From: Mucilaginibacter aquatilis
GTDB taxonomy: Bacteria > Bacteroidota > Bacteroidia > Sphingobacteriales > Sphingobacteriaceae
NCBI RefSeq assembly: GCF_009755275.1
Contig: NZ_WQLA01000006.1
Span: 248,001-312,000, forward strand
DNA length: 64,000 bases
Direction: 5' to 3'
The position numbers were made by a program, and so were the translations under genes. Positions within the stretch are counted from its first letter, which is position 1, and each line of letters opens with the position of its first letter. Positions 27,075 through 36,534 of this stretch are shown piece after piece. The notes under the pieces are model-generated. The model was not told the origin of the DNA. It did not search any database and worked only from the letters and a program-made list of their open reading frames with translations.

Positions 27075-27124
27075 GGTTGTAAAAATAGTTAAAGCTTTAA
27101 AAATTGAAAGAACGAGTAGAGAAC

Positions 27125-27982
27125 ATGATTAACGAAGCTGAAATTAAATCACTCATCCGTTTACTGGATGACCCCGACCGCGAGATATACTCACACGTGC
27201 ATGATAAACTAATTTCATACGGCCCTGCGGCTATTCAATACCTTGAAAATGCCTGGGAGCAGGCCTTTGATACCATACAGCAAGACCGTATTGCCAATCT
27301 TGTACATGAAATACAATTTGGTATAGTAAAAAATGAGCTTGAATTGTGGCAACAAAGCGGCGCATTTGATTTATTGCGTGGAGCACTTATCATTAACAAG
27401 TACCAGTATCCTGATTTAGATGAGCAGAAGGTTATTAACCAAATAGAAGAAATAAAGCGTGATATTTGGATGCAGATGATGTTTGAGGGCAGCCCAAGTG
27501 ACCAGGTAAAGCTTATTAACCATGTACTGTACAACTTGCATGGCTTTAGCGGCAATACCACTAATCATCAGGACCCTCAAAACAGCTACCTAAGCCAGGT
27601 GCTTGAAAGCAAGAAAGGTAATCAAATATCATTGGCTATAATCTATTCGGTAATTGCGCAAAAACTGGATATTCCTATTTATGGCGTTAACCTACCGCAA
27701 CACTTCATACTGGCTTATCTGGACGAGTCGGCAAAATCGGAGTTTGAAAGCGGTGTGCTGTTCTACATCAATGCGTTTAACAAAGGCTACATTTTTGGCA
27801 GGCGCGATGTTGATATGTTTTTAAAGCAATTAAACCTTAATGCCGATAAACATTTTTATGAACCTTGCAGCAATACCAACATTGTACGCCGTATTTTACG
27901 CAACCTTATCAGCTCATACGAGCAGTTAGGATCAATGGAAAAAGTGCAGGAATTGAATGAGCTATTGGCGGTGCTGGGTTAA
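27125..27982 (+). CDS. SirB1/transglutaminase-like family protein
   Basis: 285 residues from the ATG at 27125; the frame is open to a TTG seven codons earlier. An N-terminal helical region (LIRLLDDPDREIYSHVHDKLISYGP, HEAT-like) precedes the SirB1-type transglutaminase-like domain: NSYLSQVLESKKGNQISLAIIYSVIAQKLDIPIYGVNLPQHFILAYLD. The usual transglutaminase Cys is not present in the GN-ISL block, as in most SirB1 proteins, so it is probably not a protease or transglutaminase. The family's role is not firmly known. Cytoplasmic, no signal peptide. A hairpin follows the stop. Confidence 0.82.
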   Translation: MINEAEIKSLIRLLDDPDREIYSHVHDKLISYGPAAIQYLENAWEQAFDTIQQDRIANLVHEIQFGIVKNELELWQQSGAFDLLRGALIINKYQYPDLDEQKVINQIEEIKRDIWMQMMFEGSPSDQVKLINHVLYNLHGFSGNTTNHQDPQNSYLSQVLESKKGNQISLAIIYSVIAQKLDIPIYGVNLPQHFILAYLDESAKSEFESGVLFYINAFNKGYIFGRRDVDMFLKQLNLNADKHFYEPCSNTNIVRRILRNLISSYEQLGSMEKVQELNELLAVLG

Positions 27983-27987
27983 GTTAT

Positions 27988-28011
27988 GTGGTTAGTGACA
28001 GCACTAACCAC
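27988..28011. terminator. Terminator hairpin, copy 1 of a duplicated module
   Basis: Perfect 10-bp stem GTGGTTAGTG/CACTAACCAC with ACAG loop, between convergent genes ending at 27982 and 28029. It and the following bases (CAAGCTCAAAAT) closely resemble the hairpin at 28626-28647. Confidence 0.7.
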
Positions 28012-28028
28012 AAGCTCAAAATAGGAAA

Positions 28029-28460
28029 TTAATTTGTAGGTACCCTTTTTCTATATTCAGGTAATACCACCTGATTAATAATATACTTTTCATTTACGGC
28101 CTCAATAAAATAAAATACATACTTTCTATTTCGGTCAATACCAAATTGAGTTACGATATCAATCAGTTGCTTTAAGTTAATGGTTTTCATCTTTACAAGC
28201 TCCGATTTTGTAATCGTTTTACCAATTTGCTTAACATTATAACCGAATGTTGGGTTTGTGTTTTCGGGATAACAATTACAATGTAAACTATAATAATAAA
28301 TTGGATTTTCTAAGCCAACATCCCACATCCTATCGTGAATGGGGGTATTTAACGTATCAACCAAATAATATACAGTGTCTAAGTTCCCGCTTTTTTGTGC
28401 AAGAAGCTGATCTTTAGAAAAAATAAAAGTCACTACTAGTATTAATAACAATTTTTTCAT
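28029..28460 (-). CDS. Exported hypothetical protein
   Basis: 143 residues with a signal peptide (about 1-21, ending LLAQ). The mature part has no motif I recognise; it contains LHCNCYPEN with a CxC pair, and an alternation of hydrophobic and polar residues that suggests a small alpha/beta domain (KKYVFYFIEAVNEKYIINQVVLPEY-like stretch near the C-terminus). The region is visibly more AT-rich than its surroundings. It lies in a patch of three exported unknown proteins and is bounded by two copies of nearly the same terminator. Function unknown. Confidence 0.65.
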   Translation of the reverse strand: MKKLLLILVVTFIFSKDQLLAQKSGNLDTVYYLVDTLNTPIHDRMWDVGLENPIYYYSLHCNCYPENTNPTFGYNVKQIGKTITKSELVKMKTINLKQLIDIVTQFGIDRNRKYVFYFIEAVNEKYIINQVVLPEYRKRVPTN

Positions 28461-28625
28461 GTTTATATGTAATTATTAATATGGACTTGGACTTGCCATG
28501 GATAACTATGACACAATAGTTTTAACAATAATCCCTTCTATAGCTTTATTATTCTTCATTCAAAAATGCATCTGTTGCATTTGACTAGTTATATCTGATG
28601 GTATTTTCTATAAGATGTATTAAAT

Positions 28626-28647
28626 TGGTTGGTGACAACACCAACCA
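28626..28647 (-). terminator. Terminator hairpin, copy 2 of a duplicated module
   Basis: Perfect 9-bp stem TGGTTGGTG/CACCAACCA with ACAA loop, 54 bases past the stop of the gene at 28702. The bases after it (CAAGCTGAAAAT) match those after copy 1 at 27988-28011. Confidence 0.65.
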
Positions 28648-28701
28648 CAAGCTGAAAATGATTTAGGTAAGAGCTACAAACTCGTACCTGTACACAGGTT
28701 G

Positions 28702-29238
28702 TTAATTTAACGTATCATCAGTAAAGCGCATACCTTTTAATATATCCTCCAAATGCTTATGTGCCTTTGCTTCATCAGGGCGTTTAAAATCAATTACACC
28801 AACAGTATTTTTATTTTTATTTCCTATATAATCTGTGTAAAAACTCAAATGTCCTTCATTTTTAATGTAAAATTCAAATATGTAGAATTTTCTGTTATCA
28901 ACTGTAACGATTCGTGATTGAGTATAGGTGCCGTTTCCACTACCTATTACTTCCTCCATTTCTCTTTTCAATTGCTCTAATGTTCTTTTTTTTGTAGATT
29001 CCGTTTCTCTATCGCGAATAGTTACCAATAATCCTTCGGTCAAATAAACATGATCATTTGGCAGAGCCGTATAGGATTTGTTGAAGCTTTTCTTACCATA
29101 ATCAAGATATTGTTGTTTGCTCAATTTTTGAACTTTCTTTGGTAAAGAAAAAGTTACAAGGTGAGTGCCCGTAGTATCCTGAGCGAAAGTATATGCACTT
29201 GTCAATAAGCAAGCAGAAAATAATCTTAATGTCTTCAT
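28702..29238 (-). CDS. Exported hypothetical protein, possibly PsbP/Mog1-like fold
   Basis: 178 residues with a signal peptide (1-19, ending TFAQ). The mature domain shows the order seen in small PsbP/Mog1/DUF1795-type proteins: basic helices (STKKRTLEQLKREMEEVI), paired strands (SRIVTVDNRKFYIFEFYIKN), a strand-turn region (TVGVIDFKRPDE) and a final helix ending in LEDILKGMRF. This is a guess from pattern only. It follows the JAMM-like lipoprotein gene by 20 bases on the same strand, so they are very likely co-transcribed, with the hairpin at 28626-28647 as terminator. Function unknown. Confidence 0.65.
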   Translation of the reverse strand: MKTLRLFSACLLTSAYTFAQDTTGTHLVTFSLPKKVQKLSKQQYLDYGKKSFNKSYTALPNDHVYLTEGLLVTIRDRETESTKKRTLEQLKREMEEVIGSGNGTYTQSRIVTVDNRKFYIFEFYIKNEGHLSFYTDYIGNKNKNTVGVIDFKRPDEAKAHKHLEDILKGMRFTDDTLN

Positions 29239-29258
29239 AAAATTTAATTATAGATTTA

Positions 29259-30716
29259 TTAATTTGGGCATGGTTTATTTCCTACTATGTTATTAGATGA
29301 TAATGTTCTTGGAAGATAATTTGTTGAATTTGAATCTGCTTTATATAAATTTATTGAGCTTCCGAACATAGTTAACAAAGCAACTTCGTTCCCAAATTGT
29401 TGTGCATTAGCAGTGTAAGTGTCATTATATGTTTCTGGATTAGCTGCATACTGAGACCTAAATTGCTCCATTGCGCTCCAATCTTTAATAGTCATGGCAT
29501 AATTGCCATTATCTTTGGTTACCACCGTCATGGTTACATTTTCTTTATAAAAGTTAATGGCGTTTTGCCCGGCAGAAATTAAATTAGCGTTGGTTAAGCT
29601 ATTGACCATGGTATATAAGTCGGCTGGTGAAGGAGCCGTTCCTCCAGGATGGCTGTGGGTAAAGCCAATAGTATAACCAAAGTCAGGGTGCCAATAAAAC
29701 TTAGCAGGATAGGTGTTGGCTTGCTCACTTGTTCTTATATCAACATCTTGATACGTTCCATTGGGCCAACTGCTAAGCCTATGTTCTGTACCATATTCCC
29801 AACCACTCTTCGGTTCTATACTATTTAAATTATTGAGTAATTTTTGATTTTGATTAGCAACAACAGCATTTTCAGCTTTCGCTTTAACCTTGGCCTTTTC
29901 GTTACATGGGTCTTTAGGATCTGGCTGCTGAGGTTGTGACGGTGGATTATTGCCCCCACCCCCATATTCGTAATCATACGGAGCTGCACTATCATCCTGA
30001 TTACCGCCGCCCCCCGTATATTCACAATACCACTCATACCAATCGGTATGGCAATCCACACTTCCTCCGGCATATACACAAGTACCATGTTCTATAGTTA
30101 CACAATCCCAGTCAGTAGTTTTATATTTCAAAACATCATACTTGTTGTAATCTCCACTACGAAATTCGGGCGCCCCTAATAAGCTTACATTGCCATTTTT
30201 AAATTTGAACGCTTTTATAAAATTCCCCCACCAATCCGTAACAGTTATTATACCGCTGAATTTTTTACTCTTACTATTATTCGCCAGGTATTCTGAGTCG
30301 GGAATACGAGTTACCACCTCTATGTGTTTGCCCCCCTGTTTTCCGGTATATATAAACAACCGGGCAAGGCTGTCTAATGGTAACTTATGGCTGCCTACCT
30401 GTATAAACTGGGTTGTAGAAAATTTAACCGGCAGCATAACTATCTTACCTACCGATATCTGCGCAGTGTAGGCATCTTTCCAATCAATATACTTAGCAAC
30501 TGATGCGCCTGGATTAACAGCAGACGAAACATTCACCTTTCCTTTGGTGATAGATGCTTCGAAAATTCGCCTGGCATTTGCAATGAGTTCAGTATCGCTT
30601 GATGGAGTATCATTAGCTCTGTTGGAGTCTTTACGGCAGCTGTAAATTACAAAAACTGTACAGAACAGTAAAAATGCAGCTAATGCGCTTCGCTTGATAT
30701 TATAAAGTCGGTTCAC
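29259..30716 (-). CDS. Lipoprotein with a C-terminal JAMM/JAB-like motif
   Basis: 485 residues starting at a GTG. A lipoprotein signal ends in VIYSC (Cys27) followed by RKDSN. Residues 60-180 form a beta-rich domain found in other Bacteroidota lipoproteins (KLPLDSLARLFIYTG, HIEVVTRIPDSEY). A Cys-rich linker comes next (CVTIEHGTC, VDCHTDWYEWYC, about 200-235), then Gly/Pro/Gln-rich spacer, then a C-terminal domain from about 290. That domain holds THSHPGGTAPSPAD with His354, His356, Ser363 and Asp366, resembling the JAMM zinc motif (HxH, Ser, Asp) of RadC/JAB proteins but one residue shorter. If metal is bound it would be an extracytoplasmic hydrolase or peptidase. It heads a two-gene unit with 28702. 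Activity is inferred, not shown. Confidence 0.7.
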   Translation of the reverse strand: MNRLYNIKRSALAAFLLFCTVFVIYSCRKDSNRANDTPSSDTELIANARRIFEASITKGKVNVSSAVNPGASVAKYIDWKDAYTAQISVGKIVMLPVKFSTTQFIQVGSHKLPLDSLARLFIYTGKQGGKHIEVVTRIPDSEYLANNSKSKKFSGIITVTDWWGNFIKAFKFKNGNVSLLGAPEFRSGDYNKYDVLKYKTTDWDCVTIEHGTCVYAGGSVDCHTDWYEWYCEYTGGGGNQDDSAAPYDYEYGGGGNNPPSQPQQPDPKDPCNEKAKVKAKAENAVVANQNQKLLNNLNSIEPKSGWEYGTEHRLSSWPNGTYQDVDIRTSEQANTYPAKFYWHPDFGYTIGFTHSHPGGTAPSPADLYTMVNSLTNANLISAGQNAINFYKENVTMTVVTKDNGNYAMTIKDWSAMEQFRSQYAANPETYNDTYTANAQQFGNEVALLTMFGSSINLYKADSNSTNYLPRTLSSNNIVGNKPCPN

Positions 30717-30828
30717 TAAGGTTGAATTATTTCTCTAAAGTTAACGAATGTTAATATAGTTAACAACACGTGATTTTAAAATCGGGTATTACTACGCGGT
30801 TTGCTTACCCAACAAAATAATTTATAAC

Positions 30829-31743
30829 CTACTTCGCCGTTAACCATCCATTTGCATCCATCCAATGCTTACACACCTCAAACCATTCATCCTTGGTGGT
30901 TTTGTTTACTAAACCGTAACCATGACCACCAGCCTGATAAATATGAAGTTCGCCCTTTACACCGGCTTTAACCATGGCCTGGTAAAACATTATACTGTTT
31001 GCAACAGGAACAGTTTTATCATCTTCAGAATGAACCAAAAACGTTGGTGGAGTTGATGGCGTTACCTGCTTTTCATTAGAGTAAAGATTAACTTGCTCTT
31101 CAGACGGGTTTTTGCCAATGAGGTTATCCTTTGAACCACGGTGAGTTTCGGGCCCGAAGGTAATTACAGGATAAATAAGCATACCAAAGCTGGGGCGCAA
31201 GTTTACGTTATCTTTATTATCAATAACAGCTTTATTAAAGTGCGTAACTGCGGTTGATGCTAAATGCCCACCAGCCGAAAAACCAATGATGCCTACCCTT
31301 GCCGTATCAATACCCCATTCTTTAGCACGCTGACGCACCAGTTGAATTGAACGTTGTGCATCTTGCAGCGGACCTATAGATTTATCCTGCATAATGGCAT
31401 CGCTGGGTAAACGATAGGTAAGCACAAATGCTGTAACACCTGCATCGGCAAATTTTTTAGCCACGGCCCAACCCTCATGATCAATAGCCAGGCGCGCATA
31501 ACCACCACCCGGACATACAATCACGGCTGCACCGTTAGCCTTGCCTTTTTCAGGAAAAAACGGTGTAAGCGCAGGATCGGTAACCATACCTACCCTGTTA
31601 CCTTCATTTTTTTCAGCATAACCAGCTGGAGCAGCTTTTGAATTAGGTACACCTTTTGGATAAAGTTTTATAGCCTGGTTATTTTGCGCAAATACTGAAG
31701 CCGTGATAGTCACTGATATTAATGCAGTAAAAAATAATTTCAT
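30829..31743 (-). CDS. Secreted alpha/beta hydrolase (BD-FAE/acetyl-xylan-esterase-like), copy 1
   Basis: 304 residues with a signal peptide (1-19, ending VFAQ). Carboxylesterase-type alpha/beta hydrolase: oxyanion segment CPGGGYARLAIDHEG, nucleophile elbow GFSAGGHLAS, Asp in HSEDDKTVPV and His in GGHGYGL. This is the esterase group often acting on acetylated or feruloylated plant polysaccharides. It is 93 bases downstream of a very similar gene on the same strand, a clear tandem duplication; it may be transcribed from the upstream promoter. Substrate is not readable from sequence. Confidence 0.88.
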   Translation of the reverse strand: MKLFFTALISVTITASVFAQNNQAIKLYPKGVPNSKAAPAGYAEKNEGNRVGMVTDPALTPFFPEKGKANGAAVIVCPGGGYARLAIDHEGWAVAKKFADAGVTAFVLTYRLPSDAIMQDKSIGPLQDAQRSIQLVRQRAKEWGIDTARVGIIGFSAGGHLASTAVTHFNKAVIDNKDNVNLRPSFGMLIYPVITFGPETHRGSKDNLIGKNPSEEQVNLYSNEKQVTPSTPPTFLVHSEDDKTVPVANSIMFYQAMVKAGVKGELHIYQAGGHGYGLVNKTTKDEWFEVCKHWMDANGWLTAK

Positions 31744-31836
31744 ATTAAGGTTAATTGGTTTATTGCGAAGCCTAATTAACGAAACAATTATGACTTAGCA
31801 GCAAATTTTTAGCGTAAGGTTAATTTAAATTGAACG

Positions 31837-32757
31837 CTACTTAGCAGCAAGCCAACCATTTGCATCCATCCAGCGGGTGCAGACATCAAACCATTGTGTC
31901 CTGGTTGTTTTATTTATCAACCCAAAACCATGACCACCTGCCTGGTATAAATGCATTTCGCCTTTAACTCCGGCCTTTACCATTGCTTCAAAAAACATTA
32001 TGCTGTTAGCTACCGGAACAGATTTATCATCCTGCGCGTGTACGATGAAAGCTGGCGGGGTAGCAGCAGTTACTTGCTTTTCGGTAGAAAAGAAGTCCAT
32101 TTTCTCCGTAGACGGGTTTTTACCCAACAAGTTTGTTTTGGAGGCACGCCGCATTTCGGGCCCGAATGTTATTGCCGGGTATATAAGTATCCCAAAAGCT
32201 GGTCGTAAATTAATGCCTTCCTTATTGTCTATTACTGCGTTTCTGAAATGTGTTATAGCCATTGACGCCAGGTGCCCTCCTGCCGAAAAACCAACCACTC
32301 CTATCTTTGCCGTGTCAATCCCCCAATCATTGGCCCTTTGATGTAAAAACTGCACGGCTCGTTGCACATCCTGTAACGGACCAATTGATTTATCGTTCAT
32401 TATATCATCGCTCGGCAGGCGGTAGATTAGTACAAAGGCGGCAACGCCTATCTCATTGAATTTACGGGCTACATCATACCCTTCATGCCCTGTAGCTAAA
32501 CCACTGTAACCGCCGCCCGGGCAAATTACAACAGCGGTTCCGTTTGCCTTGTCTTTCTCAGGAATAAATGGTGTAAGTGTAGGCTCGGTAACCATACTCA
32601 CCATGTTATTATTGTTCTTTTGCACATAACCGGCAGGAGCAGGTTTTGAATTTGGAATGCTGCCGGGGTAAAGCTTTATGGGTTGGTTACCTTGTGCATG
32701 TGAGTTATGCATAGCTAGGAAACAAAAAAAGCACAGGACTAAAATGGTTCTTCTCAT
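31837..32757 (-). CDS. Secreted alpha/beta hydrolase (BD-FAE/acetyl-xylan-esterase-like), copy 2
   Basis: 306 residues from the ATG at 32757 that starts the signal peptide (MRRTILVLCFFCFLAMHNSHAQ); the open frame 16 codons upstream lacks signal character and overlaps the promoter. Same motif set as its downstream paralogue: CPGGGYSGLATGHEG, GFSAGGHLAS, HAQDDKSVPV and GGHGFGL. The two proteins share most residues in the mature part, so they arose by duplication. A well-formed promoter sits directly upstream. prfB ends 66 bases before it on the same strand. Confidence 0.87.
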   Translation of the reverse strand: MRRTILVLCFFCFLAMHNSHAQGNQPIKLYPGSIPNSKPAPAGYVQKNNNNMVSMVTEPTLTPFIPEKDKANGTAVVICPGGGYSGLATGHEGYDVARKFNEIGVAAFVLIYRLPSDDIMNDKSIGPLQDVQRAVQFLHQRANDWGIDTAKIGVVGFSAGGHLASMAITHFRNAVIDNKEGINLRPAFGILIYPAITFGPEMRRASKTNLLGKNPSTEKMDFFSTEKQVTAATPPAFIVHAQDDKSVPVANSIMFFEAMVKAGVKGEMHLYQAGGHGFGLINKTTRTQWFDVCTRWMDANGWLAAK

Positions 32758-32774
32758 TGGTAAAATGTTAAAAC

Positions 32775-32806
32775 CAAAATTAGTCCTATGCTTTTTAATA
32801 AGCAAA
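32775..32806 (-). promoter_or_regulatory. Promoter of the tandem esterase genes
   Basis: On the minus strand TTTG (32806-32803), 20-base gap, TAATTTTG (32782-32775): a full match to the Bacteroidota promoter pattern. The leader to the ATG at 32757 is about 12 bases. Confidence 0.6.
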
Positions 32807-32822
32807 ATGTGTTTGTAGCGCT

Positions 32823-33915
32823 TTAGCTATTTGGTCCGCCGAACTCCATTAGGTAAGCTTTTAAAAATTCGTTCAAATCACCATCCAACACTGCCTGAGC
32901 GTTTGAAGTTTCATGATCTGTACGAAGGTCCTTAACCAATTTGTAAGGATGCAGTACGTAGTTACGTATTTGTGAGCCCCACTCTATTTTCTTTTTACTG
33001 CCTTCAATGGCATTGGTAGCCTCCATACGCTTACGCATTTCAATTTCGTATAACTGCGATTTCAGTAAGCGAATTGCGTTATCCTTGTTCTGCAACTGCG
33101 AGCGTGACTCCTGGTTTTTGATGATAATACCCGATGGTTTGTGGTATAAACGTACGGCAGTCTCTACCTTGTTCACGTTCTGTCCGCCGGCACCACCCGA
33201 ACGGAAAGTTTCGAACTCAATATCGGCCGGATTGATTTCTATCTCAATGGTATCATCAACCAATGGGTACACATACACTGATGCGAACGAGGTATGGCGC
33301 TTGGCATTGGCATCAAACGGAGATACACGTACTAAACGGTGTACGCCGTTTTCACCTTTTAAGTATCCGTAGGCAAAATCGCCTTCAAATTGCAGGGTTA
33401 CGGTTTTTATACCGGCTACGTCACCTTCCTGGTAATCTTGCTCGGTAACCTTATAACCGTTTTTTTCGCCCCACATAATATACATACGCATAAGCATGCT
33501 GGCCCAGTCGCAACTTTCGGTACCACCTGCACCTGCCGTTATCTGCAATACGGCGTTCAGCTGATCTTCTTCGGCCGATAGCATGTTTTGGAACTCCAGA
33601 TCTTCAATTACTTTTAACGATGCGTTGAATTGCTCCTGCATTTCAGGTTCGCTCACATCGCCGGCCTGGTAAAACTCGTATAGTACGCCGGTATCTTCTA
33701 CACTGGCCAACACTTTTTGATAAGCATCAGTCCAAACCTTTTTAGCTTTTATAGATGCCAGGACCTTTTCTGCCTCTTTAGGGGCATTCCAAAAATCCGG
33801 ACCTATGGTTATTTCCTGCTCCCGGGCTAATTCTTCAAGCTTGTTATCAATGTCAAAGATGCCTCCTCAGGGAAGCTGTTCTATCCCTCAAGTCTTGTAC
33901 TTGTTCTTTAGTCAT
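32823..33915 (-). CDS. prfB: Peptide chain release factor 2, expressed by programmed +1 frameshift
   Basis: RF2 ends translation at UGA and UAA. The coding sequence is in two frames: ATG at 33915 to CTT at 33856 (20 codons, ending LRRHL), an in-frame TGA at 33855-33853, then after a +1 shift GAC from 33854 to the stop at 32823, giving 363 residues in total, the normal RF2 length. The RF2 stop-recognition motif SPF (in [13 protein letters not shown]) and the peptidyl-hydrolysis motif GGQ ([17 protein letters not shown]) are present. An annotation that starts at the ATG at 33713 would miss 67 residues. A promoter element ends 4 bases before the ATG, so the message may be leaderless. Confidence 0.96.
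33852..33867 (-). promoter_or_regulatory. RF2 programmed frameshift site
   Basis: Minus strand AGGAGG (33867-33862), CAT, then CTT TGA C (33858-33852). The order and spacing are those of the classical site: Shine-Dalgarno-like element, slippery CTT, UGA, C. When RF2 is scarce the ribosome slips +1 and makes more RF2. Confidence 0.95.
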
Positions 33916-33919
33916 AAAG

Positions 33920-33927
33920 CAAATATA
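33920..33927 (-). promoter_or_regulatory. -7 element of prfB (leaderless configuration)
   Basis: TATATTTG on the minus strand fits TAnnTTTG and ends 4 bases before the ATG at 33915. A TTTTG lies 16 bases upstream, somewhat close for a -33 element. Confidence 0.5.
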
Positions 33928-33957
33928 GGTAAATGGTTTAGCTCAAAACCTAAAAAA

Positions 33958-33979
33958 GGCCTGCCATGTTTGGCAAGCC
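33958..33979. terminator. Terminator after the helical hypothetical gene
   Basis: 9-bp stem with one C-A mismatch (GGCCTGCCA/TGGCAAGCC, loop TGTT), followed on the minus strand by TTTTTTAGG. It separates the gene at 34009 from the prfB promoter. Confidence 0.7.
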
Positions 33980-34008
33980 CTTTTCTTATTATCTGCAAAG
34001 TTTGTGGT

Positions 34009-34446
34009 TTAGGCAACCATCATTTGGTTAACCAGTCCGTTAAGGTCGGCCCGGTTACCGTTTAGCTGAGATAGCATAGTGCCTAAAGCAAATTCTTTGG
34101 GTTGATCACTGTTAGTTTCCTGAACCAATTGACTCATTACGGCAGGTATAAGTGAATTTGCTGCATCATGAGCGGCAGTCATATCAATACTGTAAAATTT
34201 GTTAAGCCTGTTAGCAAACTTATTAATCATGCTGCTTACCAGGTTTTGGTTATACGAACCAGAAAACTGGAAAAACTTAATGATGTCATTCACACGTCCC
34301 GTCTCCATCGAATTTTTCAGTACATCAATAATTGAGCTTGAAGCTTCAGTTAACACTGCCTCGCGTGATGCCGCAGGTATAACCGGGTTGTTCATAATTG
34401 CCATACCGGCATTATTTTTCACCAATAAAAAAAGTTTTTCAAACAT
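34009..34446 (-). CDS. Helical hypothetical protein (weak DUF937 resemblance)
   Basis: 145 residues, no signal peptide, predicted mostly helical. The sequence (ASREAVLTEASSSIIDVLKN, MSQLVQETNSDQPKEFALGT, MLSQLNGNRADLNGLVNQMM) has the short helices and Gly/Leu-rich end seen in DUF937/YidB-type proteins, but the resemblance is too weak for a firm name. Cytoplasmic. It diverges from pgi over a 280-base gap that contains phased AGTGT half-sites. Function unknown. Confidence 0.65.
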   Translation of the reverse strand: MFEKLFLLVKNNAGMAIMNNPVIPAASREAVLTEASSSIIDVLKNSMETGRVNDIIKFFQFSGSYNQNLVSSMINKFANRLNKFYSIDMTAAHDAANSLIPAVMSQLVQETNSDQPKEFALGTMLSQLNGNRADLNGLVNQMMVA

Positions 34447-34580
34447 GGCTTTTAATTTTTAGCAGATTAATAAAATGTTCGGTTTATTACCTTATTTTTA
34501 GCAATAAATCAAATATAACGAAACATTGTTTTAAAAATCAAAATATTTAATAAAATATTTTGAAAATGTGACAATCGAAA

Positions 34581-34644
34581 AGTGTATAAAAAACACTAAG
34601 ATTTAGTGTAACTTTTACAGTAAGATTCAGTGTATTATTTACGC
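34581..34644. repeat. Phased AGTGT/ACACT half-sites and a 24-bp imperfect direct repeat upstream of pgi
   Basis: AGTGT at 34581-34585, ACACT at 34593-34597, AGTGT at 34605-34609 and AGTGT at 34629-34633: spacings of 12, 12 and 24 bases. ACACTAA-GAT-TTAGTGT (34593-34609) is a perfect 7-bp inverted repeat. The blocks 34597-34620 and 34621-34644 agree at 18 of 24 positions. This could be a regulator binding array. Confidence 0.5.
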
Positions 34645-34696
34645 TAAGCCCACCGGTCCGGATAAAAAAATATGATGTAAAAGCGGTTTAAAACGT

Positions 34697-34704
34697 TACT
34701 TTTG
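34697..34704 (+). promoter_or_regulatory. Candidate -7 element of pgi
   Basis: TACTTTTG matches TAnnTTTG, 22 bases before the ATG at 34727. No TTG is seen at the -33 distance, which would fit a promoter needing an activator. Confidence 0.45.
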
Positions 34705-34711
34705 GGCGTAA

Positions 34712-36373
<1,662 letters not shown>

Positions 36374-36391
36374 ACTTTCAAATAAAAGAGC

Positions 36392-36423
36392 AAAAGCCAG
36401 GAAACAAAATGTTCCTGGCTTTT
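36392..36423 (+). terminator. Terminator of pgi
   Basis: 12-bp stem (AAAAGCCAGGAA/TTCCTGGCTTTT) with an 8-base loop, followed by TTTTT, 18 bases after the pgi stop. Confidence 0.9.
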
Positions 36424-36446
36424 TTTTATGCTGATACATTAGTAAT

Positions 36447-36483
36447 AAAAGTTAAAAGCCACTTAACGTGGCTTTTAACTTTT
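36447..36483. terminator. Second terminator, for the convergent cyclotransferase operon
   Basis: Perfect 16-bp stem whose core is GTTAAAAGCCAC/GTGGCTTTTAAC, loop TTAAC, with A and T runs at both sides. It lies 51 bases past the minus-strand stop at 36535. Confidence 0.85.
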
Positions 36484-36534
36484 ATAAAACTAGACGATGA
36501 ATATGGTATTGTAAAAATTCACCAGGCAATGATG

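Noticed and set aside
33713..33713. ATG at 33713 as the prfB start
   Set aside because: It would drop 67 residues; the classical frameshift site and upstream coding sequence show the true start at 33915.
33805..34065. Plus-strand open frame of 86 codons at the prfB start
   Set aside because: Shadow of the prfB N-terminus and its frameshift region.
34597..34644. Beginning of a CRISPR array
   Set aside because: Only two imperfect 24-base units without spacers; no cas genes anywhere in the window.
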